Shown: positions 1 to 6,591 of the stretch, one piece after another
Numbering within the stretch: position 1 is the stretch's first letter
Layout: each line of letters starts with the position of its first letter
DNA from: Collinsella sp.
GTDB lineage: Bacteria; Actinomycetota; Coriobacteriia; Coriobacteriales; Coriobacteriaceae
Length of the DNA stretch: 64,000 nucleotides
NCBI GenBank assembly: GCA_019414055.1
Contig: DXMV01000014.1
Coordinates: forward strand, 62,001 to 126,000
Direction: 5' to 3'
Notes under the pieces: generated by a model
Told to the model about the DNA's origin: nothing
The model's database searches: none
Seen by the model: the letters and a program-made list of their open reading frames with translations, nothing else
Program-made: the position numbers and the translations under genes

Positions 1-1064
1 TTCTTGCCGTTAAGGGAAAAGCCGTTGGTGACATCGTAGTTAAACCAGCGGTAACCGAACACCGTGTCATACGTGTCGACGACCTTGTCATCAACCTTGA
101 CATCGGTGCGAACCGTGTAGAGGTTGGGGGACTCGGTGGACCAAAGGCTCGGGTTGGCAGCACTGATCTGAGACTCGATAGTCTTGGACTCGCCTGCGGC
201 AACAGCCTGAGCGTCGGTAGTCACAGTGCCGATGGCCTGTTCGACCTTGCCACCCTTAGGGAAGATGGTCTGCACGAGCGTCACGTTAGCGTCCTTGTCA
301 CCATTATTAACAATGGTGGACGAGAGCTTGGTGGTCACGTTGCCACCGTTCTCGCTCTGGAGCTGAGGAGCGCTCACGTGGACGCCGTCTCTGGTCACAG
401 AAACCTTGTCGGTCACCACGAGGTCGACATTGCGACCGATGCCCGAGCCAGAATACCAACGGCTGGAAGGAACCTGATGGTTGACCTTGACGGCGATGGT
501 ATTCTCCTCGCCCGTCTTGAGGTACGGGGTGAGGTCGAACGAGAAGGGCGTGTAGCCATACGGATGGTTGCCCAGCTCGGTACCGTTGACCCAAACGGTG
601 GCATCCATGTAGACACCATCGAAATCGATGCGAATCAGCTTGCCCGCAAGAGTGCTATCGAGAAAGAAGCTCTTGCGATACCAGCCGATACCGCCCGGCT
701 TATAGGCGCTCTCGGCCTCGAGGTTGGACGCATAGTCCTGATCGATGCTGTAGTCATGCGGAAGCGTGACGTACTGCCACGACGAGTCATCGAAAGAGCC
801 GGCCTGAGCGCCGCTGGCGTCGCCCAGGTTGAATTTCCAGTTGTCGTTAAACGAAACCGTACGTTGAGACGGATCGCTCACGTTACTCACATAAGCGATC
901 TCGGGCGCAGAACTCATCTGAGTCTGCGTCTGCGAGCGCAACTCGGGCGAAACATCGCCTGCTGCCCACGCCTGGGCTACGGGAAGGGTGAACGCAGCCG
1001 CAGCAAATGCCGCCGCGCACACCGCCCCCCGTGCCCACCTAACTACACGACCGTTACTTACCAT
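1..1064 (-). CDS. Secreted glycoside hydrolase family 2 (beta-galactosidase-like), N-terminal part
   Basis: Only the N-terminal 354 or so residues lie in the window; the gene runs off the left edge. The ATG at 1064 follows a purine-rich AGAAAGGGG site. The first 35 residues form a signal peptide (basic start, alanine-rich hydrophobic core, cleavage near AQAWA-A), so the enzyme is exported. The mature part shows the GH2 sugar-binding jelly-roll: FNDNWKFNLGD, WQYVTLPHDYSID, GGIGWYRKSF, DGVYMDATVWVNG and HPYGYTPFSFDLT, then the start of the immunoglobulin-like domain (GSGIGRNVDLVV). These are typical of beta-galactosidase/beta-glucuronidase family members. The catalytic barrel lies outside the window, so substrate is not known. 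Confidence 0.9.
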   Translation of the reverse strand, partial: MVSNGRVVRWARGAVCAAAFAAAAFTLPVAQAWAAGDVSPELRSQTQTQMSSAPEIAYVSNVSDPSQRTVSFNDNWKFNLGDASGAQAGSFDDSSWQYVTLPHDYSIDQDYASNLEAESAYKPGGIGWYRKSFFLDSTLAGKLIRIDFDGVYMDATVWVNGTELGNHPYGYTPFSFDLTPYLKTGEENTIAVKVNHQVPSSRWYSGSGIGRNVDLVVTDKVSVTRDGVHVSAPQLQSENGGNVTTKLSSTIVNNGDKDANVTLVQTIFPKGGKVEQAIGTVTTDAQAVAAGESKTIESQISAANPSLWSTESPNLYTVRTDVKVDDKVVDTYDTVFGYRWFNYDVTNGFSLNGK

Positions 1065-1535
1065 GGCAGCAGCGCCCCTTTCTAAAGCTCCGCAAAGAGG
1101 ACCGTTGTCTATTGCGGCTTGCTCGTCCACGCGTTGCGTAAGCGCACCCTGCGCAGCCTCGACACAGAGTGGACTGATACTAAAAACACGCTTTACTTGT
1201 AACTTAAAAACAATCCGCTTCTCGAGCGGTGAGCGGCGAACGGTTTTGGGGATCTGAGCGCCGTTATCCATGGTCAGCGAGGTGTTAACGCAAACATCTT
1301 TTGAGGCGGCAGTATAAACCGTAAGCTCAGATGCCCAATTCGGAGCAGCTGGGCAGCATACCGATATGCTTACATTCTACTGATATTCATAAAACTATTT
1401 CTATTTAATGCGAATATACATTTTATAATTTGGGCAACAAATCGATGAACGGTTATACCTGCAATTAAAGGTACTTAATTAAGCATACCTTTAGAATAAT
1501 ATGCAATTGAGCTTTTTGTGACGCTTAAACTTTTG

Positions 1536-1573
1536 TCGAACATCGATGCCTATATCGAACATCGATGCCTATA
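1536..1573. repeat. 19-bp direct tandem repeat
   Basis: The unit TCGAACATCGATGCCTATA occurs twice back to back (1536-1554 and 1555-1573) with no mismatch. No function is evident. Confidence 0.85.
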
Positions 1574-1619
1574 TATTAGTGTCTTGTCCATCGTCGGCTC
1601 TCCCGTACGTAAACGCAAA

Positions 1620-1641
1620 GAGGCTCGCCAAAGCGAGCCTC
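1620..1641 (-). terminator. Rho-independent terminator after the aldolase remnant
   Basis: A perfect 9-bp stem GAGGCTCGC/GCGAGCCTC with a 4-nt loop is followed, on the minus strand, by TTTGCGTTT. It lies just past the stop of the aldolase remnant, so it is probably that gene's original terminator. Confidence 0.8.
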
Positions 1642-1649
1642 CCAACAAG

Positions 1650-1848
1650 TCAAAACCTCATCTCATGGATTGATTGGCCGCAGAATTTCACCATGGTCTC
1701 GACCATGAACTCGGGGGGACGGGATCGCCCGTGGCTTCGGCAGCATCAATCGCAACGCGAACGGCTTCAAGGCTCGACGTGTTAAACGCCGCGATAGCCA
1801 TGTTGTTCTGCTCGGCAATAGCGCAGATGTTACGACGATGACAAGCAT
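1650..1848 (-). pseudogene. Remnant of a class II fructose/tagatose-bisphosphate aldolase
   Basis: Reading leftward from about 1835, AIAEQNNMAIAAFNTSS followed by LEAVRVAIDAAEATGDPV matches the N-terminal strand-helix of class II aldolases (the AFN motif and the helix ending in SPV/DPV). After about 45 codons the match stops. In another frame the sequence FMVETMVKFCGQSIHEMRF leads to a stop at 1650 and looks like a C-terminal tail. The centre of a roughly 280-300 residue enzyme is therefore missing, and the two ends are out of frame. A probable ATG lies at 1848 but its first codons also appear shifted. A good terminator follows. Best read as an internally deleted, dead gene. Confidence 0.65.
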
Positions 1849-1923
1849 GATGGTTGCTTCCATCGGTTTCCAAGACCGAACGTCGGGCTCGGGTTCTTAT
1901 TTCATATCGCAATCGAACTATTG

Positions 1924-2030
1924 GTGACGCGGGTGTCGACGGTCCGAATCCTGCCCTTAGACCAGAAGAGCCCGGCACCATAGCGGTACCGGGCTCGATA
2001 TTCCTCTGGTGCCCCCGGGCGGATTCGAAA
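1924..2030. repeat. tRNA 3'-end-derived repeat module 1
   Basis: This module pairs a rightward tRNA-like 3' segment (GTGACGCGGGTGTCGACGGT at 1924-1943, then CCGAATCC and ACCAGAAG) with a leftward copy of the tRNA-Arg 3' end (2005-2029, 25 bp identical to 2136-2160). Between them is a hairpin, GAGCCCGGCACC/GGTACCGGGCTC. The same arrangement recurs at 2052-2163, where the leftward half belongs to the intact tRNA gene. Confidence 0.75.
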
Positions 2031-2051
2031 ACTCCCCCCGCGGGGAAATGA

Positions 2052-2097
2052 GTGACGCGGGTGTCGACGGTTCGAAACCGCCGACAGCTCCCACAAA
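2052..2097 (+). repeat. tRNA 3'-end-derived fragment facing tRNA-Arg
   Basis: The segment 2052-2071 is identical over 20 bp to 1924-1943 and reads GTGTCGACGGTTCGAA, the variable-loop/T-arm sequence of the neighbouring tRNA-Arg but on the opposite strand. It continues to a CCA-like end (ACAAACCAGAA). A GC-rich hairpin (2101-2128) lies between it and the tRNA 3' end and could terminate transcription from either side. It lacks a 5' half, so it is not a functional tRNA. Confidence 0.7.
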
Positions 2098-2137
2098 CCA
2101 GAAACGGCGCCGCTCTCGCGACGCCGTCATAATCTTC

Positions 2138-2213
2138 TGGTGCCCCCGGGCGGATTCGAACCGTCGACACCCGCTTTAGGAGAGCGGTGCTCTATCCCCT
2201 GAGCTACGGAGGC
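2138..2213 (-). tRNA. tRNA-Arg (anticodon CCU)
   Basis: The 76-nt minus-strand sequence folds as a full cloverleaf with an encoded CCA end. The acceptor stem is GCCTCCG/CGGGGGC. The D arm holds GCTC..GAGC. The anticodon stem CCGCT/AGCGG has loop CTCCTAA, giving anticodon CCU, which reads AGG. The T loop is TTCGAAT. One A-C mismatch is seen in the T stem (second pair). A GC-rich hairpin just downstream is a probable terminator. Confidence 0.93.
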
Positions 2214-2338
2214 ATGTCGTATTAGTGTAGCAGATTTGCGCCACTAACATGCAGCGCACAGCCGCTCTTCGAGATAGTCATCTGCGACGTTCTTTAATGA
2301 CAAGTCGTTTAAGAACGTCCCTAATAACTACCCAACGA

Positions 2339-2737
2339 CTAGTTGCCTTTGTGGAAGAGGTTTTTGATAACGGAGGGGATGCTCTTGGCGCCCTTGGCCG
2401 TCACATCGATAAAGTCGGGCGAACGCACGAGCTTATCCTCGTCAACGTACTTGCGGACCGCGCGAAGCGTCTCTTTGTCGTCGCGCGTCGAAAACGTAAA
2501 GTGACCGTTGTCCTTGGTGAAGATGGCAAAACGCGTAATCTTCTTGGTGCCGCGCAAAACCTCAGCGGCAATATAGTCGACCTCATCCCACGGGATCTGA
2601 ATAAAATCCTCGGGATTGCGCTCGTTATAGTACTCAAACGCCTTATTGCCCACCATTACGTTACCGTGACTGGTAAGCCCCATCAGGCAGGTTGCCGGCG
2701 TTGCCAGATCGACCGTGCTGTTCTGAGATTGCGCCAT
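2339..2737 (-). CDS. manO: DUF956 family protein of the mannose PTS operon
   Basis: A 132-residue soluble protein with the DUF956 pattern: TPATCLMGLTSHGNVMVGN, AFEYYNERNPEDFIQIPW, FAIFTKDNGHFTFSTRD and VRSPDF. In lactic acid bacteria the homologue ManO is encoded with, and affects expression of, the mannose PTS. The ATG at 2737 is chosen over one 17 codons upstream because GGAGGGCGAGG stands just before it. It is the last gene after manX, manY and manZ, separated from manZ by 120 nt holding a hairpin (2766-2801). Family membership is clear; the exact role is inferred. Confidence 0.88.
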   Translation of the reverse strand: MAQSQNSTVDLATPATCLMGLTSHGNVMVGNKAFEYYNERNPEDFIQIPWDEVDYIAAEVLRGTKKITRFAIFTKDNGHFTFSTRDDKETLRAVRKYVDEDKLVRSPDFIDVTAKGAKSIPSVIKNLFHKGN

Positions 2738-2765
2738 GCGCGCCTCGCCCTCCAAATAAAACAAT

Positions 2766-2801
2766 CGGACCGCATCCAGTGTACCCACCGGGTGCGGTCC
2801 G
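2766..2801 (-). terminator. Attenuator-like hairpin between manZ and manO
   Basis: A perfect 9-bp stem CGGACCGCA/TGCGGTCCG encloses an 18-nt loop and is followed on the minus strand by ATTGTTTT. It probably lowers transcription of manO relative to manXYZ. Confidence 0.65.
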
Positions 2802-2857
2802 TTTCAATGGCTCAAAAGCCCTTGCCTAGCAATTCTCGGTCTTAAACCGAAGCGTGC

Positions 2858-3778
2858 TTACATGAAGCCGCAGACGCGACCGATGATGCCGACGGCGAAG
2901 AGAGCCAGGATGATGACGATCGGGCTGACCTTCTTCTTGAGTAGCTTGCAGACCAGTAGGGTCAGGCACACGGCGGCAAGGCCGGGGATGAGCTGATCGA
3001 GGTTGGCCTGAAGCGTGGTGACCTTCACCTGATCAAGGGCAGTACCGCCGATGGAGTTATACATCGTCAGTGCTTCCTTGACACCCTCAGCACCGGAGGG
3101 CAGGTTAGCCCAGTCGATAAAGGCGCCAGCAGACTGCGTGACCTTGGAGACGACCGGGGTGAAGGAGATGGACACCCAGCGCTCGACCAGGGCGCCGATG
3201 ATGAACATACCCAGGATGGAAGCGCCCTCGGTGACCTTGCCCATCAGACCGCCGGAGAGGTCCTTGGCGATGGAGGAGCCGACCTTGTAGCCAAACTCCT
3301 GCGTGTACCACAGGAAGGCGTAACGGATGATGTTCCACGCGAAGAAGAACAGCAGCGGACCGGCGATGCTGCCGGACAGGGCCAGGGAAGCGCCCAGAGC
3401 ACCCAGGATCGGGCGAAGGGTGAACCAGAAGGCGGGGTCGCCGACGCCGGCGAGCGGGCCCATCATACCGACCTTGACGCCCTGAATGGCGACATCGTCG
3501 ATCGGAGCACCGTTGGCGCGCTCCTCCTCGAGAGCGAGGGTGACGCCAATGACGGGGGCGGAAACATAAGGATGGGTGTTATAGAACTCCAGGTGGCGCT
3601 TAAGAGCGGCAATCTGGTCATCCTTGCTGGTGTAGAGCTTCTTGATCGCAGGGATCATTGCGAAGCACCAGCCGCCGTTCTGCATACGCTCGTAGTTCCA
3701 CGAGCCCTGAAGGAACTGATGACGGAAGCAAACCTTCTTGCGGTCAGCCTTGGTGAGCTGAATCTTGTTCTCTGCCAT
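2858..3778 (-). CDS. manZ: PTS mannose/fructose/sorbose family transporter, IID component
   Basis: This 306-residue membrane protein works with the IIC protein to move hexose across the membrane while the IIB domain phosphorylates it. Family marks: FRHQFLQGSWNYERMQNGGWCFAMIPAIKKLY near the N terminus (quoted here only to locate residues about 20-50), FYNTHPYVSAPVIGVTLALEE, GPLAGVGDPAFWFTLRPILG, and a C-terminal block of hydrophobic segments. The ATG at 3778 follows AGGAGGGGAG; an upstream GTG in frame has no room for this site. It starts 16 nt after manY. Sugar specificity cannot be told from sequence. Confidence 0.94.
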   Translation of the reverse strand: MAENKIQLTKADRKKVCFRHQFLQGSWNYERMQNGGWCFAMIPAIKKLYTSKDDQIAALKRHLEFYNTHPYVSAPVIGVTLALEEERANGAPIDDVAIQGVKVGMMGPLAGVGDPAFWFTLRPILGALGASLALSGSIAGPLLFFFAWNIIRYAFLWYTQEFGYKVGSSIAKDLSGGLMGKVTEGASILGMFIIGALVERWVSISFTPVVSKVTQSAGAFIDWANLPSGAEGVKEALTMYNSIGGTALDQVKVTTLQANLDQLIPGLAAVCLTLLVCKLLKKKVSPIVIILALFAVGIIGRVCGFM

Positions 3779-3794
3779 ATGTATCACTCCCCTC

Positions 3795-4613
3795 CTACTC
3801 GTAATCGTTCAGAATGTCGCCGAGCGGGTCGCCGGAGCCACCGCCCATGCCGCCACCCTGCTTGGCCAGATCCTTAAGGCCAAGGTAGATGAGGGCAAGG
3901 GAGATGCCGATGAGGCCAAGGGCGATCAGCGTGAGCTGAGGGATGGCAGCAAGGACAAAGCCGAGGATAAAGAACGGCCAGGTCTCCTTGGTGGCCATCA
4001 TGTTGATGACCATGGCGTAACCGACGGAAGCGACCATGCCGCCGCCGACAGCCATGCCGCCGGACAGCCAGTCGGGCATAGCGTTAAGCGCGTTGGTAAC
4101 GGCCTCGGCCGGGATGATGCACAGAAGCACTGCCGGGATGGCGATACGAAGACCCTGCATGAGGATGGCAGCGTACTGCCAGCGCTCGATGCCGGAGAAG
4201 TCGCCCTTCTCGGCGCAACCGTCCATGGCGTGAGCGATAGCGGTGGCCAGGGTACGGCAGATCATGGTCAGGAACAGACCAGCGACCGACAGCGGGACGG
4301 CGACGGCGATGGCGGCGGTAACGGCCTTAGCCGAATCGGTGGCGCCGCCGTTGAGGGCGAGCACCATGATGATCGAAGAAGCGACCGAGGCCAGAGCGGC
4401 GTCAGGCGCGACGGCGGCGCCGACGTTAGCCCAGCCAAGGGCCATCATCTGGAGCGAACCGCCCAGGAGGATGCCCTCCTGAAGGTGACCGGTTACGAGA
4501 CCGATAAGCGTGCATGCCACGAGCGGCTGATGGAACTGGAACTCATCCAGAATGCCTTCCATACCGGCAAGCAACGCGACAATCGCAACAAGCAGAATAG
4601 TGATTGCAGACAT
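3795..4613 (-). CDS. manY: PTS mannose/fructose/sorbose family transporter, IIC component
   Basis: A 272-residue, strongly hydrophobic permease subunit. It carries the EII-Sor signature (DEFQFHQPLVACTLIGLVTGH and GGSLQMMALGWANVGAAVAPD, residues about 25-75), followed by repeated membrane segments to near the C terminus and a Gly-rich soluble tail (KQGGGMGGGSGDPLGDI). The ATG at 4613 is preceded by AAAGGAGGG. It lies 18 nt after manX and 16 nt before manZ, so the three are one operon. The protein forms the sugar channel with manZ. Confidence 0.94.
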   Translation of the reverse strand: MSAITILLVAIVALLAGMEGILDEFQFHQPLVACTLIGLVTGHLQEGILLGGSLQMMALGWANVGAAVAPDAALASVASSIIMVLALNGGATDSAKAVTAAIAVAVPLSVAGLFLTMICRTLATAIAHAMDGCAEKGDFSGIERWQYAAILMQGLRIAIPAVLLCIIPAEAVTNALNAMPDWLSGGMAVGGGMVASVGYAMVINMMATKETWPFFILGFVLAAIPQLTLIALGLIGISLALIYLGLKDLAKQGGGMGGGSGDPLGDILNDYE

Positions 4614-4631
4614 GTATCGGACCCTCCTTTA

Positions 4632-5621
4632 CTATGCTTGAGCGGCCAGTTCGGCCTTAGCTTTCTTCAACATGGCATCGAGATCCTCGGAGGAATCCGA
4701 AGGAACCTTGCGAACCTCGAACTTGACGCCCTTGGCCTTGAGAGCCTCGAGAGTCTTAACGTCGTCATCGCCCATAGCGACGGCGTTGGTGACGACGACC
4801 TTACCCTTGGAGTGAGCCATGGAACCGATGTTGACTTCCTTGATGTCGACGCCGGCCTCGATGGCCCTGAGCAGATCCTGCGGGTTCTCGAAGAGCAGCA
4901 TGGCCTTGGTGTCACCAAAGCGCGTGTCCTTGACGACCTCGGCCATCTTCTTGATGGGCACGACGTTGGCATGGACTCCCGGAGGGGCAGCCTGCTCGAT
5001 CATGGTCTTGCGGAGCTCGTCGTGAGCAACGCCGTCGGAAACCACGATGATGCGGTTGGGGTTGATCTGCTTGGTCCACGTGGTGGCCACCTGACCATGA
5101 AGCAGACGGGTGTCGATACGGACGTGGGCGATCTTGATGTGCCCGTCGCCGATGACCGTTCCCGGAGGGATGGCGCCTGCAGGAGCAGCGGCGGCCGCAG
5201 CCGGCTTCTTCTCCTCGGGCTCCAGAGACTCGGGCTTGACGCGCACGCCAGCCTTAGCCTCAGTCACGAGATGTTTTGCGATCGCATGTGCAGTGTTCTT
5301 TGCGTCAAAGCGCTGCGAATATGCCTCGATGAGCATAGGCAGGTTGACACCGGTGACGATAGCCCAGGAATCGTGGCCCTCGATGAGCCCGCTGATCTGG
5401 TTGAACGGCGTGCCGCCCCACAGATCAACGAGGAAGAGCACCTGCTCCTGGTCCTCGAAGGAAGCGACTGCTTCCTCGACCTTGGCACGGAAGTCGTCGG
5501 GGCCCATGCTCGGCTCGAGCGAGACCACGGCTACAGACGGCTGATCGCCAAAGACCATCGAGCCCGTCTGCTTGATTCCAGCTGCCAAGTCCCCATGGCT
5601 AGCAAGAACAATACTTACCAT
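4632..5621 (-). CDS. manX: PTS mannose family IIAB fusion protein
   Basis: A 329-residue cytoplasmic phosphotransfer protein. The IIA domain spans residues 1-125 with the phosphorylated histidine in VLASHGDLAAG (His9) and the LVDLWGGTPFNQ motif. An Ala/Pro linker (about 135-155) joins it to the IIB domain, where HVRIDTRLLHGQVATTW carries the second phospho-histidine (His175). Phosphate flows HPr, IIA, IIB, sugar. The ATG at 5621 sits 7 nt after AGGAGG; an in-frame GTG one codon upstream is less well placed. It is the first gene of the operon. Confidence 0.94.
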   Translation of the reverse strand: MVSIVLASHGDLAAGIKQTGSMVFGDQPSVAVVSLEPSMGPDDFRAKVEEAVASFEDQEQVLFLVDLWGGTPFNQISGLIEGHDSWAIVTGVNLPMLIEAYSQRFDAKNTAHAIAKHLVTEAKAGVRVKPESLEPEEKKPAAAAAAPAGAIPPGTVIGDGHIKIAHVRIDTRLLHGQVATTWTKQINPNRIIVVSDGVAHDELRKTMIEQAAPPGVHANVVPIKKMAEVVKDTRFGDTKAMLLFENPQDLLRAIEAGVDIKEVNIGSMAHSKGKVVVTNAVAMGDDDVKTLEALKAKGVKFEVRKVPSDSSEDLDAMLKKAKAELAAQA

Positions 5622-5968
5622 CACATAACCTCCTTTTTGTCTACGTATTTCCTACACGACATGAACGAAGTATACCTGTTTGGATTGTGGAATTATAGCT
5701 GAATCCGCAAAAGGTTGGATTATTTGTTTAAACGTCTAGGTTTGTTACAAGTTGATTACGTTGCCGCTTTTTGACTCATTACCCGCCAAGGCGTCGTTCA
5801 TCAAGCCATGCATTTTGCAGATACAAGCAGGCTGTTCATTACTATCGATTTTAGGCAAGGCGAATGCGCCTGTACTGCCGCTATTTTGTTTAAACAGATA
5901 TGACTTGACTATTATCGTGGCTTATGTTCTAGCGCAAGTAGTCATTGGGGACGTCCCCAACGACCAAG
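5622..5968. other. Promoter-bearing gap upstream of the mannose PTS operon
   Basis: The 347-nt gap contains no credible gene. It holds the probable manX promoter and two copies of TTGTTTAAAC (5724-5733 and 5886-5895). Next to hypA it holds TCATTGGGGACGTCCCCAA (about 5942-5960), a member of the GTCCC repeat family seen elsewhere in the window. Confidence 0.6.
5692..5697 (-). promoter_or_regulatory. Candidate -10 box of the mannose PTS operon
   Basis: A perfect TATAAT on the minus strand lies about 70 nt upstream of the manX start codon. No strong -35 hexamer is evident at the expected distance, which would suit an activated promoter. Confidence 0.5.
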
Positions 5969-6397
5969 TTAGGCGATGTGAAGGGGGTTGGCGGCGTCGA
6001 CGGCGTCGGGAGCGTCGGAGAGGCCGTCGGGGGCAGCGTCCGCCGGGTCCTCGTCGGGGGTCTCGATCTGCTTGATCATGACCTCCTGGCCCTGCAGCAG
6101 GTATGTCCCGCCGCTGCCGCAATAAGGGCAGGTCTTGCCGTGCTCGACCGTCGCGTAGTCGCGGTCGCACGCCTCGCAATGTGTCACGGCCTCAACGGGC
6201 TCCACGATAAGCTCCGAGCCCTCGGTGATAGGCTTTTTATCTGCTGCCCAGCGCCAAGCGTCGAGTAGTAGATCGGGAACGATGCCCGAGACCTCGCCCA
6301 GCAGCAACGTCACGCTCGAAACGCGACTCACGCCATTGGCGCGCGCCACATTCTCGACATCGCGAATAATGTGATAGACAATTCCGAGCTCGTGCAC
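5969..6397 (-). CDS. hypA: Hydrogenase maturation nickel metallochaperone HypA
   Basis: HypA delivers nickel to the NiFe-hydrogenase large subunit with HypB. The protein (142 residues) starts MHELGIV, whose His2 is the nickel ligand. The zinc site is CEACDRDY..TCPYCG (residues about 74-95). The body matches the family (LLLGEVSGIVPDLLLDAW). The C-terminal tail (residues 115-142, acidic and Ala/Pro-rich) is longer than in most homologues. The start is GTG at 6397, after GGAAGGAATC. It stands alone, about 37 kb from the nikR-hypFCDE cluster, and no hypB is present. Confidence 0.92.
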   Translation of the reverse strand: MHELGIVYHIIRDVENVARANGVSRVSSVTLLLGEVSGIVPDLLLDAWRWAADKKPITEGSELIVEPVEAVTHCEACDRDYATVEHGKTCPYCGSGGTYLLQGQEVMIKQIETPDEDPADAAPDGLSDAPDAVDAANPLHIA

Positions 6398-6409
6398 TTT
6401 TGATTCCTT

Positions 6410-6544
6410 CCGCCGTTCTAACGAACGGCGGTCGGCTTGACGCTGCGCGAGCCCCAGACGGACGATCCGCCTTTCAATCGTCGGGCATGGGCAAAAGCCC
6501 TATGCCCTCCTCTTTCAAGGCACCTCGCCACGCCTGGGACTCGC
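6410..6544 (+). ncRNA. Structured repeat element, copy 3 (candidate RNA)
   Basis: Parts in order: hairpin CCGCCGTTC-TAAC-GAACGGCGG (6410-6431); linker GGCTTGACGCTGC (6434-6446); outer stem GCGAG-C-CCCAG (6447-6457) pairing with CTGGG-A-CTCGC (6534-6544); inner hairpin GGGCAT/GGGC-AAAA-GCCC-T-ATGCCC (6483-6507) with a single bulged base. The same order of parts, with different but still pairing stems, is found at 54407-54547 and 63304-63440. This copy is on the plus strand between two minus-strand genes, so it is antisense to them. Confidence 0.6.
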
Positions 6545-6591
6545 TCGCTGTCCAACCGCTCTCTGCGCCGTTCTCCTACTTGTTGCGTTTC

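Larger units (their letters stand above)
1065..1649. other. AT-rich intergenic region, no gene
   Basis: This 585-nt stretch separates the GH2 gene from the aldolase remnant. No open frame has a credible ribosome site or family resemblance. It is clearly more AT-rich than its surroundings between about 1380 and 1530, as expected for the upstream region of the leftward GH2 gene. It holds a 19-bp tandem duplication (1536-1573) and the hairpin at 1620-1641. Confidence 0.6.

Noticed and set aside
1688..2170. Leftward open frame through the tRNA scars
   Set aside because: It reads through tRNA-derived repeats and hairpins; only its last part reflects the aldolase remnant.
3765..5702. Long rightward open frame (645 codons) opposite the mannose PTS genes
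   Set aside because: It mirrors three well-supported minus-strand genes; the product is a low-complexity His/Asp/Gly-rich sequence without any family motif.
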